Shown here in pieces: positions 53,692-63,994 of a stretch of DNA of 64,000 nucleotides. The first letter of the stretch is position 1; each line of letters begins with the position of its first letter. Source of the DNA: Ceratopteris richardii (lineage: Eukaryota > Streptophyta > Polypodiopsida > Polypodiales > Pteridaceae). Under the pieces are notes generated by a model. That model was not told where the DNA came from, did not search any database, and was given only the letters and a program-made list of their open reading frames with translations. A program made the position numbers and the translations under genes. The stretch is taken from positions 189,597,404 to 189,661,403 of the forward strand of contig CM035413.1 in NCBI GenBank assembly GCA_020310875.1. Direction: 5' to 3'.

Positions 53692-54567
53692 CTAGTATAT
53701 TGTTGTGGTGGGTATTGACTCTAGTATCTGCCTTGTTGAGGGTATGGCTGAGGGTAGGTTTGCTTGCTTATTGTATGGACAGTCTTGTGCTGTGTGATTT
53801 GTGTATCTTTGTTCTATGGTGCAGTATTGGCTACTAGGATTTACTTGGGGTTGAGCCATAATGGGACATACATTCGCCATATGGTCACCTCCACAAGTAT
53901 AGCATCTTTTGACAGGGGTAAATCTTGGGATCTGTTTGCTCGTGACACCTAATTTCTGAGCTACTTTCTCTGCTAATTCCTCAATTGATGTGGATTGCGA
54001 GGAAGAGAGGCTAGAGGCACTATCTGAGTCTTTGTAGATTTTGGAAAGCTCTAGTTCTTCCCCTAGGTTATCCTCGATGTCAATGCACATGCGTACACAC
54101 TCTTCTATGGTCCTAGGGTCCTTCAAGTACACATATGATCTCAATTTGGTACTTAGCAATCCATCCAAGAACAAAGCCACTTGCTTACCTGGCGTGGGTA
54201 ACTCAAGGACGGGGCATCTCTCTAGGTATTGCCTAAATCTTCTTCCAGCAAGTCTCACGATTTATTGAGGGGTTTGCTTGAAGCTGTGAATCAGCGAGGA
54301 AGTGTTATGTCTTATGCCACTTTTAGAGAATTCGATAATAAATGCCTCTAGAAGTTGGTCTATGCTCCTGAACTGCCTCTCGTTTAGTGGCTGAAACCAT
54401 GTCAGGGCAGTGTTCCTAAGGGTTAGACCAAAGGCATTGTACTGCGTGAACAGATCTTCAACTTGTTCAGCTCTCAAGACTTGCCTAAACTCAGCCACAT
54501 GATCGTATGGATCTCCAGTGCCATCGAAGTAGTTCTTCATGGACTTGACTAGCTGAGTCAGTCTCAA
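53692..54567 (-). pseudogene. gag: GyB gag: capsid domain and zinc knuckle 1
   Basis: LTQLVKSMKNYFDGTGDPYD, VLRAEQVEDLFTQYNAFGL, ALTWFQPLNERQF, FIIEFSKSGIRHNTSSLIHSF, then after a TAA at about 54,259 in the same frame RRFRQYLERCPVLELPT, ALFLDGLLSTKLRSYVYLKD, and the intact knuckle CYTCGGDHMANVC (about 53,874-53,912). One stop in 290 codons. It aligns residue by residue with GyA 1,672-2,400. Confidence 0.83.
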
Positions 54568-55350
54568 AGTCCTTGTGTGCTCTCTAGGTCATGGTAGAGG
54601 GAACTCATCTGCATTTCTTTGATTCCTGGGAGCTCTAAGTACCTCAGGTTCTACTCTATTTGTTTCCGTCCTCGTTCTTCTCTGCCCCCTGGGTTGGCAA
54701 AGCTTACTTCTGGCCTATCCCTACTTCTGTCTCTTTGAGTTCCTTGAGCTTGGGATGTTCCAGCTCCAAGGTGACCATAGGACACGTTCGATCTTGGTTG
54801 GGGAAAAAAGAATTCACCCTTCCAAGTGTAAGCATGCCTGTCATGTTCTGTAACCACAAAAATCCTCTCTGAAGCGTGATCTAAGTAGGTCACTCTGCTT
54901 GGGCTATCAAGATCTTTGAACTCATAGATCAGGATTGACCCTACATCACTTGGCCTATCAGATTTATACCTCCAAAAGGCTTCGTCAGTCTCTCGGTTCA
55001 GGAGTAATCTATGCTCTTATTGTCTTTGGGAATCCACTCTGGTGTGATAATCCTAATGAGAACAGATTTGCCTCGGGGGGTTCTAGGTTCTACACCCATG
55101 TTTCCTTGCTCCAGGTCACCTAAATCCGCTTCTGAGATCACCTATCTGGGTGACTGGTGACTACATATATTGTCCCCTCCTTGTCTAGGTATGCTCTGTT
55201 TTCAAACTTGATAGCTGGGTGCTCTAGTCCTATGGATTGGTCAGGGTTTTTCATCTGGACCACTGATCTTCCTAGGCCATCTTCATAGATGCTAGCACCT
55301 AATCGGTTGGTCCTAAGGTATTCCAGCTGTGTTTTGTAGGGGCCTTCCAC
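54568..55350 (-). pseudogene. GyB N-terminal module
   Basis: GPYKTQLEYLRTNRLGASIYEDG, IGLEHPAIKFENRAYLDKEG (55,138-55,350), EPRTPRGKSVL and EWIPKDN (about 55,000-55,090), FWRYKSDRPSDVGSILIYEF, and AYTWKGEFFFPQPRSNV (54,800-54,990). Two frameshifts and a few stops. Motif order is the same as in GyA 870-1,440, and it ends in the gag frame, so it is part of the polyprotein's N-terminus. No known family is recognised. Confidence 0.6.
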
Positions 55351-55503
55351 CCTATACAGATATGGAAGACAACCCTAAATATCCCTCAATTTTCCTACCC
55401 CGGGGTATGGTCAACTTCATAGATGCTAGCACCTAATCGGTTGGTCCTAAGGTATTCCAACTGTGTTTTGTAGGGGCCTTCCACCCTATACAGATATGGA
55501 AGA
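55281..55503. repeat. 89-bp direct duplication at the GyB N-module start
   Basis: Copies 55,281-55,369 and 55,415-55,503 (offset 134) share CTTCATAGATGCTAGCACC through CTATACAGATATGGAAGA almost perfectly (one difference by eye). The left copy encodes the beginning of the N-module; the right copy lies in the leader. Confidence 0.9.
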
Positions 55504-56741
55504 TAATCTTGATATTAATTTTACCATAACCAGTGGAAGTTTTGGTTGTACTCCCCACGAGCTTTCCAACAAGACAATAATCACAGCAAACGGATTTCGT
55601 ATGAGAAAGTTATGTCAGTTCAGGGTTTTGGAGTTAAAACAGGGTTCAAACAGGCTAACAGACCACAGGATTTTTCTCAAAAATTCATGTGTAGGGAACT
55701 CACAAATCACTAATTGCTAGACCAATATGCCCAAAAACTATCCCCAAAACTTGGAATAAAAACCCTAATTTTTTGGCCAAAAAGCCTGTCAATCGTGATC
55801 GACAGGTCTGTCAATCGCGATTGACAGAGGTGTCCGTCGGGGCCTGTCGGTCGCGATCGACACGTCAATCGCGATCGACAGTGTCAATCGGGATCGACAG
55901 AGTCGATCATGAGTCTTGTCAATCGCGATCGATGGTGTCAATCGCGATCGACACTTTTTCCGGGATTTCCACCGTAATTTCAGTCAATCGGGGATGTGTC
56001 CGTCGCGATGGACACGTGGCAACGCAAAGTTTTCTGTCAATCGTCAAAATTCAGTCGGTCGCGATCGACGGTGTCAATCGCGACTGACAGAGGTGTCGGT
56101 TGTGGCTGTCGATCGCGATCGACGGTGTCAATCGCGATTGACAGCGTCCTACGTGGCAGTCAGTCGGTCGTGGGGTCTGTCGGTCGCGATCGATAAGTCT
56201 ATCGGTCACGATTGACAGATGTTGTCAATCGTGGCTGTCGATCGCGATCGATGATGTCAGTCGTGATTGACAGAGGAACACGGAATTTTTTAACTGTTTT
56301 TAGTGATTTGGAAGGTGCTCATCATGTAGATTATGGTGGTGCACTTTGTTTTACCAAATGGGCGATTTTTCTGTCGATCGCGATCGACAGAGGTCGACGA
56401 CACAGAGACAGTTCCGTTATGTTTCGTACCTGTGCGAAGTGCTGGAGATGGTGATGTAGCAAGTACCTGCAAGAAAGCTCAAAAAACATGCAAAAGCACA
56501 GCACACAAGTCGCTCTCTCGCTCTCTCTCACAAGTGGAATGATGGAAATGAGGTGGAGAAGGTGATATGATCAAAAATTGAAAATTTTCGCGATGATAGA
56601 GATGGAGGTGGGAGATGGTGATGATGATGATGGTGATGATGGTGGTGAGGTAAGAAAAAGAAAAATAAGAAGAGTGAAGAAATTACCTACAACGCCAACA
56701 TCTCAAATGTACATCTTACCATCACACGCTCATCCTCAAAG
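55504..56741 (-). other. GyB 5' leader
   Basis: Between the primer site and the coding region. Contains the palindrome array (55,785-56,400) and a GAT/GGT microsatellite (56,612-56,650). Apparent Arg/Ser/Asp-rich frames (RSRSTVSIAID type) in several frames are translations of the array and not proteins. Confidence 0.65.
55785..56400. repeat. Array of CpG-rich near-palindromic units
   Basis: About 20 irregularly spaced units of consensus TGTCAATCGCGATCGACA, each an 18-bp near-palindrome around TCGCGA with only the A/C pair unmatched (TGTCRATCGCGATYGACA). Units are linked by GAGGTG, GTG or 10-100 bp of other sequence. Mutated units mostly show TG or CA in place of CG (ATCGTGATCG). Spacing is uneven, so it is not a satellite of fixed length. 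Confidence 0.9.
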
Positions 56742-56764
56742 TTCGATCCCCGGCAACGGCGCCA
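56742..56764 (-). other. GyB primer-binding site (tRNA-Asp)
   Basis: On -, TGGCGCCGTTGCCGGGGATC and three more bases, an uninterrupted 23-base complement of the 3' end of plant tRNA-Asp(GUC) including CCA. This primer is typical of Athila/Tat Ty3 elements. It lies 8 bases inside an LTR end (CAGCCACA on -). Confidence 0.93.
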
Positions 56765-56772
56765 AAATTTGG

Positions 56773-57100
56773 TGTGGCTGAGTGATGAGTAGCACCTCCT
56801 TTAATGTCAATCCGGGAAGACATGAGGATGGTATGATGACCTCGAGAAAGTGAAGGCACAAGTGCGTGAGTGAGAAGCACACTAACATGCACACAGATAC
56901 ACATACACGCACACACAAGGCAAGACAAAGAGTGAGAAGCAATGGAGTTCTTTAGATTACTTTCAAAAAGCTCATACAAGTTTTGATCAATTACAAGCCA
57001 GCCCAAAAATGAGCTCTCTAGCTCTATTTATAGTTTTTGACTAGGTTTTGGCCGTGTCCAGACCTAGTGTCCGGCCTAGTTAAAAATTAGCTTCTCTACC
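56773..57100 (-). repeat. GyB 5' LTR, right boundary unknown
   Basis: The LTR starts on the plus strand with TGTGGCTGAG (56,773). Its partner is not in the window, so the right end cannot be set; at least the TATA box at 57,024-57,033 is included. Confidence 0.6.
57024..57033 (-). promoter_or_regulatory. TATA box of GyB LTR
   Basis: On -, CTATAAATAG, matching the plant TATA consensus, about 250 bp upstream of the primer site and in the orientation needed to transcribe GyB. Confidence 0.6.
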
Positions 57101-58389
57101 CTATTTGGAGGTTCAAACGAAGTCTAAAAAATGTGAAGACTGACAGGTAGGTACTTCTAAAGCTCCTCAAGCTCAAGGACTCCTTGGCTTGCAGAAAATG
57201 GAGCTACAAAAATATGAAATGGTATTTACAATGGTTTTTAGTGATGAAAATCACTATTTTTGTAGGGGTTTCTATTAACATTTTGACATACATTTCCTGG
57301 AGCTCCCTACTTGCTCCTTCTCCTTGTGTGTCCACCTCTTTTATATGCGTTAGTGTCCTGAAAAAATATTGGCCTACTTGCCAGATCGTCGTTGACTGCT
57401 CTGTCTGCTTGTACTTTCTCTTCTCTCTGACTCCCTTTGTAAGCTTCCTTGCCTTGTGAGTCCTTCAGTTCCAACACTAACCTAAACTTTTATATTGCAC
57501 ATGTCGGGAGGAATCATAGCAAGGAAGGAAAATTGATAGATTACAAGTAAGCATCCCACTCTTTGGGTGAATAATAGAACTCCGGAAAGTTGAGATTTGA
57601 GTTAAATAGATTTAGCATTTTTTTTAACCACGTCCATCCACTTCATTGTAGCCGTGAGACTAGCCTATTGATGTTTGCAATAAAATTGGCTTTACTTCAT
57701 TAACAAGTGAAGTGGAAAGGTTGCAAACCCTGTTATTCTTGTGCTAAAGTTATGAACATGATTAGATGCTTACAGATTGTGGGTTATTGCAGAGTTGCGC
57801 CACTCAAATGTTTGTCAAGGTAAGACACCACTTTCTATGTAAATCGGACAGTCTTAATAAATACATTCAGAAGAGTGTTCAACATCATAGGAGATTCAAT
57901 ATCTTTTGATGCATCGCACAATAAACGCCACAGAGTATCTTTCCAAATTGTTAAATAACTCAAGAAAATCACTACTTCAAAGTTCTCCACCGTACTACGA
58001 AAATTCATACTGTTGAAACTTCATAAAAGCAAACAAAACTATGAGCAATATTCTTTGGTGATTCAGCACATATGAAAATGATGATTGGAATATGCTCAGA
58101 TAGATTCCAGTTGCAAATAAGCTTTAATTAAATCTGATTTCAAATTCAAACCTTAAACTGTAGTCATTTCGTACAGATGCAAATCTCTATTCACGCAAGA
58201 GTCAAAGAGGAAAGGAAACAATAAAAAAAAAAAAAAGAAAGGTCCTATTTGAATATGTACAGAACAGTAGACTTCCTATTCATTTGTTTTCTTGGCGGTA
58301 GATAATTAAACCCACATCTATTGATTATGCTTTAAGATGAACTGAATCGGGCAGATGTAGCTTTTTAAAACCTTTGTTACATATTTTTC
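57101..58389. other. Unassigned stretch
   Basis: No recognisable gene. The left part may be the rest of the GyB LTR. An inverted pair CTACAAAAAT/ATTTTTGTAG spaced about 50 bp lies near 57,203-57,270. An A-run at 58,220-58,235 and a (CAT)n run at 58,398-58,420 are simple repeats. Confidence 0.4.
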
Positions 58390-58399
58390 ATGCTCATCA

Positions 58400-59620
58400 T
58401 ATCATCATCATCATCATCATTCTTGAGTGTTGCACTAGTTTTCTCACAATATCGTGCACATCTTCGTCATGAGGTAAATGCATTTGTGAGAGATCTAGAG
58501 CATCGTGCATCACTTGCACATTCATGTAAGATGGAGGAAGGATTCAAATCCCTTATTGTTGAGAAACAAGGCCAAACAATAGTCTCTTCTATGTTGAGAG
58601 AGAAGGAAAAATTCAATGGCATCAACTTTACAAGCTACATAGATTTTTTTGCAGAGCAAGCTATGATTTTTGGTCTTCCCAAAGATCTTTTGACAACATT
58701 CTCTAAATGAATTGTTGATAGCTCTATCATAAACCGTGTCACTTAATATGATACGCTTCCTTGGAGTGATTTCAGAAAGGAGATGCTCAAAGAATTCTAG
58801 CTTGAGAATTATATCCAACATAATCGGGATGGATTCTTATGATGGGTCAATTCCCCAAAGCCTAGTAGCGCTATTACACACTTACAAAATGCGTATATTA
58901 GATGCTATGAACAACTTGCTGATGAGGATAAGATAAATTTGGAACCTAATCTTGTGATCAATTTTCTTAAGCGTTTTCATCCTAAAAATTGTACGGAAGT
59001 TGAATGGAGATTAGAAGATCCGGATAAGCACTATGGTCTTACTGACAATTGGCAAAAAATATGTAAAGTAGTATAGGTTGTAGCCCATAGACATCAAAGA
59101 CAATCCATGCTTTATGAGAAAACTAGTCTTCCTCAAGCACGCCTTCCACAAGCTAAAGAGCAAGTTAGAGAAGAATCCCATGCTATGCTTTTTGACTCTA
59201 CTCCTATTTCTCAAAGGATGGAGTATAGTCAAGGTTTTAAAGTAGAGCTGAATAACAGTGTAGTTGAACAATCTCAAGTGGAAATTCTCACTAAGCAAAT
59301 GGAAAGTCTTATTGCTACACAATCCAATTTACCTAAGACTATAGATGCTTTAAGTCTAATTACATAAAAAATTTCCAAAATCGAATGAACCCAATGTCTT
59401 TTCAAGAGCCTAATCAACATGTTATAGCTCCCAATCAAAATCCACAAGTAGCTCCTACTCAAGCATATCAAGTTTCTCCAATGCATAAACCTTCAATGCA
59501 AAATCCTCATCCTCATGTGGAGCCTCAAATGTATGTATCCTCAATCTTCTCAAATAGCTATTCAAAATCCTCAAAATCATGATTTTCAAAATCATCAGCC
59601 GCATATCAATATCAATGTTT
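58400..59620 (+). pseudogene. Gag-like relic
   Basis: On +, 58,390-58,710 is open (HLRHEVNAFVRDLEHRASL, FNGINFTSYIDFFAEQAMI) and the frame goes on with stops: LPWSDFRKEMLKEF (58,755), AITHLQNAYIRCYEQLADEDK, NLVINFLKRFHPKNCTEVEW, YGLTDNWQKICKVV (59,060), then coiled coil (59,107-59,367) and a Pro/Gln/His-rich tail. The architecture (helical N-domain, charged coil, Pro/Gln tail) suggests a retroelement gag. No zinc knuckle or pol was found. The assignment is tentative. Confidence 0.4.
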
Positions 59621-59977
59621 TATTCTTTGAAGTGATCAAATTAAAGTGGTCTATTAGACAAGGCTTCCTCAAACTCCATTTCTCTTCATTCCTATCATTC
59701 ATGGCCTTAGCTGCTTCATTTACCATCATAGCTAGCTGAAGTAGATCCATGGTATGTTCACATCAACTGATAAATCATTCTCCAATTGTGGAAAGATCAC
59801 ATCATCTATGGTAAATGATTGACCACATATCAATATCAATGTTTTATTCTTTGAAGTGATCAAATTAAAGTGCTCTATTAGACAAGGCTTCCTCGAACTC
59901 CATTTCTCTTCGTCACTATCATTGATGGCCTTAGCTGCTTCATTTACCATCACAACTAGCTTAGGTAGATCCATGGG
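59602..59977. repeat. 152-bp direct duplication
   Basis: Copies 59,602-59,753 and 59,826-59,977 (offset 224) share CATATCAATATCAATGTTTT through GTAGATCCATGG with about a dozen differences by eye. The right copy codes part of the frame 59,732-60,223 on -. Confidence 0.88.
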
Positions 59978-60223
59978 ATGTTGCTTCCCCATAGTCAAAA
60001 CCCGATGATAATGGGAATCTTTGTTGACAAAACAAATGCTTTTGTAGATATTTATATTAATTGTATCACCATATTTTGGAAATGTCTTAACACTTTCTAC
60101 ATTGCTTTTGGTTCTAGAATAAATAACTAAAAAATAGCTTTGAAGGATATTTTTCGGCCCCCTCTTCAATTCTTGATGAGCCAAGGATCTCATAGGTTCT
60201 AGAGTAGTAGAAAAATCTTCCAT
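59732..60223 (-). CDS. Unrecognised 163-residue ORF
   Basis: Open from ATG at 60,223: MEDFSTTLEPMRSLAHQELK, YGDTININIYKSICFVNKDS, HPMDLPKLVVMVNEAAKAI, SKNKTLILICGQSFTIDDVI, ending VDVNIPWIYFS. The composition looks like a real globular protein and the duplicated segment 59,602-59,753 preserves the same frame (MVNEAAKAMNDRNEEKWS). No family recognised. It could be the end of an element gag-like protein. Confidence 0.35.
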   Translation of the reverse strand: MEDFSTTLEPMRSLAHQELKRGPKNILQSYFLVIYSRTKSNVESVKTFPKYGDTININIYKSICFVNKDSHYHRVLTMGKQHPMDLPKLVVMVNEAAKAINDSDEEKWSSRKPCLIEHFNLITSKNKTLILICGQSFTIDDVIFPQLENDLSVDVNIPWIYFS

Positions 60224-60339
60224 CTACTCAGAATTTCAATGGATTTTGGTGTTTCTATGGATAAACAATGAAATTGGGTTTTCAACAAGCTTGAAAATAA
60301 ACTTTTCAAAAGAGTGTGCAAACCAACTTGGTAGGGCAT

Positions 60340-62020
60340 GCAATGGTTCTCAATCCATTCCTTGTTTCATTGATCATTTATTTTTTGGCTTTTTTGAGAC
60401 CTAGAGAGAAAGGTTTAGGAAAATTAGAAAGTACCTATAGAAATTTCCTCTCGACAAGAGATCAGATCAAGAGAGATATGCGCAAAATGAAATGGTTCAT
60501 TTGTGCTAACCAAAAAGATGCATGTGGTTTCGGTAATCCGAGCATTACAGGGATGGCAGTTAAGTTGGTTAGCAAGTGCATAATCAAAGTGTGGTGCAAC
60601 TCGAAAGCGTCATGGGAAAATGTAAGTGTTGAAAACAAAATCTTCTCTTACACATGTGAGACTTCCTAGGTTGAAGGGCATGATCTAATCACCTTTTTAA
60701 TTTCTATTTTTCTTGTGAATCACAGAGGTGTAGAATTGTCCTCCTCATTATGAAGAGTTGGAACAAGATGAAATTGTACATCAAGTTTGACACGGATTGG
60801 AAGTGTGCAGTGGGGATTACATAAAATGGTTCTATTTGGTTTCCAATTGACCGAGTCAAAATAATTGAACCGAAGAACCTTCAGAGGGTAAAGAAGCTTT
60901 TGAAGAAAGGTTTTTGTATGTGGGAAAATCTACAAAACATTAGGGAAGACATATGATTACATTTGAGGACATAGACTTGAAAAGGAGAGTAGACTATGAG
61001 GTCTCATACCTATAAAGACACAAAATCATTTCTTGGAAAAACTCAAAGACTTGCCTCATTCTTGGGCATGATTTCTCACAGATTCAAGGGTGGATATGGA
61101 TCAAGGGTAAGACATTGAATAAGGTGATGATTTTTAAGAATAAACTAGACTTGCATATCTACTTGAGAAAAAGATGGTGTCTAATCTAGTCATTTATCAT
61201 ATGAAATTTATCATTTTGGACTTTTGCCATCTACTCATTGAGAACAAAAAGTGGATTTTCATGTGCAAAATTCTTTGCTCGAGGTGTCAGACCAATGTCA
61301 AAGCTAATAAAAATCTATGTGGCCACTCATAGGTGTATATGATACGTCCTTGGTATAGAAGATATTTGTCACCTCTTCTTTTTGTGCCATGGAGTCACTT
61401 GATCTAGCAAGTTCCCACAAAATGTTTCAGTTTTTAGATCAAATTGGCTTGACACAAACATTATGTGGAGAAGCGACTAGCCACTCTTCTGCCTTATGGA
61501 GTGTCATTCAGGGGGAAGCCCTTTGGCAGATATGAAAAGAGATATTTACTGCCAACTTCAATGTAATCGAAAATAATGGTCAGTTTATAAATCCCTTGGC
61601 ATGTTAGGAAGGAGAATATGTAATTCCCAAAATCCCTCTCCCTTTATACACCATATGATTTTTCTTCTTGGGAATAACAAGATAAAAGTAGGTGGACTAT
61701 TTGGTAGGGTGATAAAAAGTTCATTAACCTTCTTTGTAACTCTCTTTAAAATCAAGGTCTACTATTGAATCTTGGTTGTGAGTGTTGTAGGGCCTTTGGT
61801 TCATCTTACCTGTGCTCTATGGAATATGGGGGATCACACGTGTACATGGCCCCTTTAATGTACAACTATTTCTTTTATTGATTCAGTCAAAGAAGACTAG
61901 CTCTATGGAATATGGGGGATCACACGTGTACATGGCCCCTTTAATGTACAACTATTTCTTTTATTGATTCAGTCAAAGAAGACTAGGTTTATGCCAAACT
62001 TTCTCTTTCTTTTTTAAAGT
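60340..62020 (+). mobile_element. LINE3: old LINE 3' relic
   Basis: On +, YFLAFLRPREKGLGK and FGNPSITGMAVKLVSKCIIK-VWCNSKASWENV (60,380-60,630) match the post-RT segment of LINE1 (LAAKWMIKAWCNREASW). DTDWKCAVGIT and GSIWFPIDRVK (60,790-60,860) match EDWKWAAGIR and DSIWFPIHGI. A decayed zf-RVT region follows (61,190-61,560). The 3' end at GACTAGGTTTATGCCAAAC...TTTTTTAAAG resembles the LINE1 tail. Stops are too many to define a frame. Confidence 0.75.
61814..61985. repeat. Perfect 86-bp tandem duplication in LINE3 3' tail
   Basis: Units 61,814-61,899 and 61,900-61,985 are identical by eye, from GCTCTATGGAATATGGGG to AAAGAAGACTA. Zero divergence inside a strongly decayed LINE means the duplication is recent, or an assembly artefact. 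Confidence 0.92.
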
Positions 62021-62600
62021 ATGGAATGGCTTAAAAACCAAGCTCTAACATTAAGCGAGAAAAGTTAGACGGTCTAAGGCACTTCACGAGTTTGACTTTG
62101 AACTTAGAGATCGGAAACTAAAGTGCAATTTATTTGCGCATGCTCTGAGCTACATGCGTATGTTGAATTCTCTACGTTGTACACATGTCTCCAATGATTT
62201 GATCATGTTAATGAAACGAGACACTAAGATGATCCAAGTTTAAAAGAAGATTGAAAGAAGAATTTTTATCAAGGTACAAAATTATTTTGAGACCATAACG
62301 GTAAGCATAACATAACTATTTGTGTATCCTGTGCAAAAGAACTTAAAAAAATGGTTCGTATTGATAACATGATGCCCCTAGTGCTAGGCATCCTAGAATC
62401 AATAAAACTTACGAATTGGACAAGAGATAGTTCGATTTTCCAATTCACCCTAGAGATTTAGAGAACTGGTACGTAAGTGCAGAAAGTGTCATGTAAATAA
62501 AATAGGAACATCTCATATGTTCGGCATGTTGCACTCTTTGAGAACTCCTACTCAAAAGTGCAAAATATTTACAAAAAAACTATTATAGGTTTACCTTTGA
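62021..62600. other. Unassigned AT-rich stretch
   Basis: No convincing protein similarity on either strand. May be the decayed upstream part (RT/RNase H) of the gypsy integrase relic that follows. Confidence 0.35.
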
Positions 62601-62609
62601 ACCAAAAAG

Positions 62610-63200
62610 GAAGTGATTTAGTTTTGTGTTATAGTAGATCACTTGATTAAGATGGATTGCTTGATTCATAACCCAACTAAAGTCAGAGCTCGAAAACTAG
62701 AAACATTATTTTTTTAGTATCTCTACAAAATGTATGGTCTACCTTAAGACATAGTGCTAGAGAGAGATAGAAACTTTACGAGCCCTTACTAGAGAGCTCT
62801 TCTTGACAACTAGGAGGAAATTCGAGCATGGCTATTGTTGAACATCCATAGGCGGATGGACAAACAAAAAAAAAAATCTTTTAGATATTTGGAGATATGT
62901 TAAGAGCATATGTGTCTTCAACCGAGAGTGATTGGGAAGACTATTTACCCTTGCTTGAGTTTTCTTACAATAGTGATCAACATTATGCAATAGAGTATAG
63001 TCCATTGATGTTAATGTATGGGTCCTAACCTAGAGACCCCATATGCATTAGGATCACAAAAGAAGAACGTCCAAGTAGTTAACCGAATCTTGGATGCTAC
63101 GAAGTGTAAGTTGAAGGTAGCTAAAACAAAACTTGAAGCAATTCCAATATAGAGTTAAAGCATATAGGTACCCTAAGGGGAAAAAATTTCCGTTCAATTA
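62610..63200 (+). pseudogene. Ty3/gypsy integrase relic
   Basis: On +, degenerate frames read VDHLIKMDCLIHNPTKVRAR and LYKMYGLP...VLERDRNFTSPY (62,630-62,800; first and second catalytic Asp regions, with the SDRD motif reading ERDR). Then HP-ADGQTKKK, DMLRAYVSSTESDWEDYLPL, LEFSYNSDQHYAIEYSPLML and MYGS (62,840-63,030) correspond to the family's ADGQTER...LPLAEFAYN...PFELVYG pattern. This wording is chromovirus-like and differs from GyA and GyL. Confidence 0.75.
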
Positions 63201-63900
63201 GAATAAGTTTATTTAATAGCCCTCAAGAACTTTCAAACTTTGAAAATAGGACATTATACAAAACTATCTCCAAGTCAGTCTTGCCTGTTCATTATTCTCA
63301 GAAAGGTTGGGATTATGGCTTATGAGTCTAAGCTTCAAGAAGATTATCTGCTTCATCTACTGTTTCATTTTAGCAAATTGAGAAAGAATCTAGATGAAAA
63401 AAAAATTTATTACATTACATAATGTCCATCGTGAATTAAAGAGAATAGTATGCACTCAAGATTTAAACAAAAAAAACGTCATTTATATAGAAACTTCCTA
63501 ATGAAATGGAAGGATGGATAGAGGAAAGCTCCGTTTGGGAACGACTAAGCATGTTGTATAATTATGGGTTTAAGAGGCTGATTTGCATGCGTTTAAAGGT
63601 TCAGAACCCTTTTGGAAGCCCTTGACTTTTATGGAAAAGCTTTACGAAAAGTCACATCAATCGAATGAATTGAACCATAGTTATTTATTCTGAGGTGTGA
63701 AGCCTCAGCCTTTAGAGAACTACTCACTTCGGTACCTTCTAGATGTACGTGCAAGTTAAGATCTCCTCATTTAAAAAACCAAGTGATCTAATGTGATCCC
63801 ATGTGATTGCTTGAATTAAAAACCCATGTGATGCTTCTCTTTGGTATCCATGTGACTTCTACACATGGGGAGCTCAGCTCCCTTGGTCTAAAGCTATATA
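63201..63900. other. Unassigned stretch at window end
   Basis: AT-rich with no recognisable gene. The short frame 63,240-63,422 has no motif. A short (TA)n run lies at 63,895-63,905. Confidence 0.4.
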
Positions 63901-63901
63901 T

Positions 63902-63994
63902 ATATGGGTGAAATTGAATGGGTGGATACGTACACTCATTCTTTGAATATATGGGTGAAATTGAATGGGTGGATACGTACACTTATTCTTTGAA
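63902..63994. repeat. 47-bp tandem duplication
   Basis: ATATGGGTGAAATTGAATGG and the following 27 bases occur at 63,902 and again at 63,949, with one difference (CTCATTC/CTTATTC). It may continue beyond the window. Confidence 0.88.

Larger units (their letters stand above)
51645..57040 (-). mobile_element. GyB: non-autonomous relative of GyA
   Basis: On -: LTR end with TATA box (right), a tRNA-Asp primer site, 1.3-kb leader with palindromes, N-terminal module, gag, three zinc knuckles, coiled-coil linker, and a 288-residue unknown domain. Protease, RT, RNase H and integrase are absent. It aligns with GyA from 870 to about 3,540 and then diverges completely. Several stops and two or three frameshifts are present, but it is better preserved than GyA. 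The 3' LTR is not found. Confidence 0.75.

Noticed and set aside
55773-56215. Arg/Ser/Asp-rich open frames (RSRSTVSIAID type) as a repeat protein
   Set aside because: They arise in several frames from the palindromic leader array and have no start context or conserved non-repeat part.
55785-56400. CRISPR-like array
   Set aside because: Units are palindromic and unevenly spaced, spacers are not unique fixed-length sequences, and the context is a plant retroelement.
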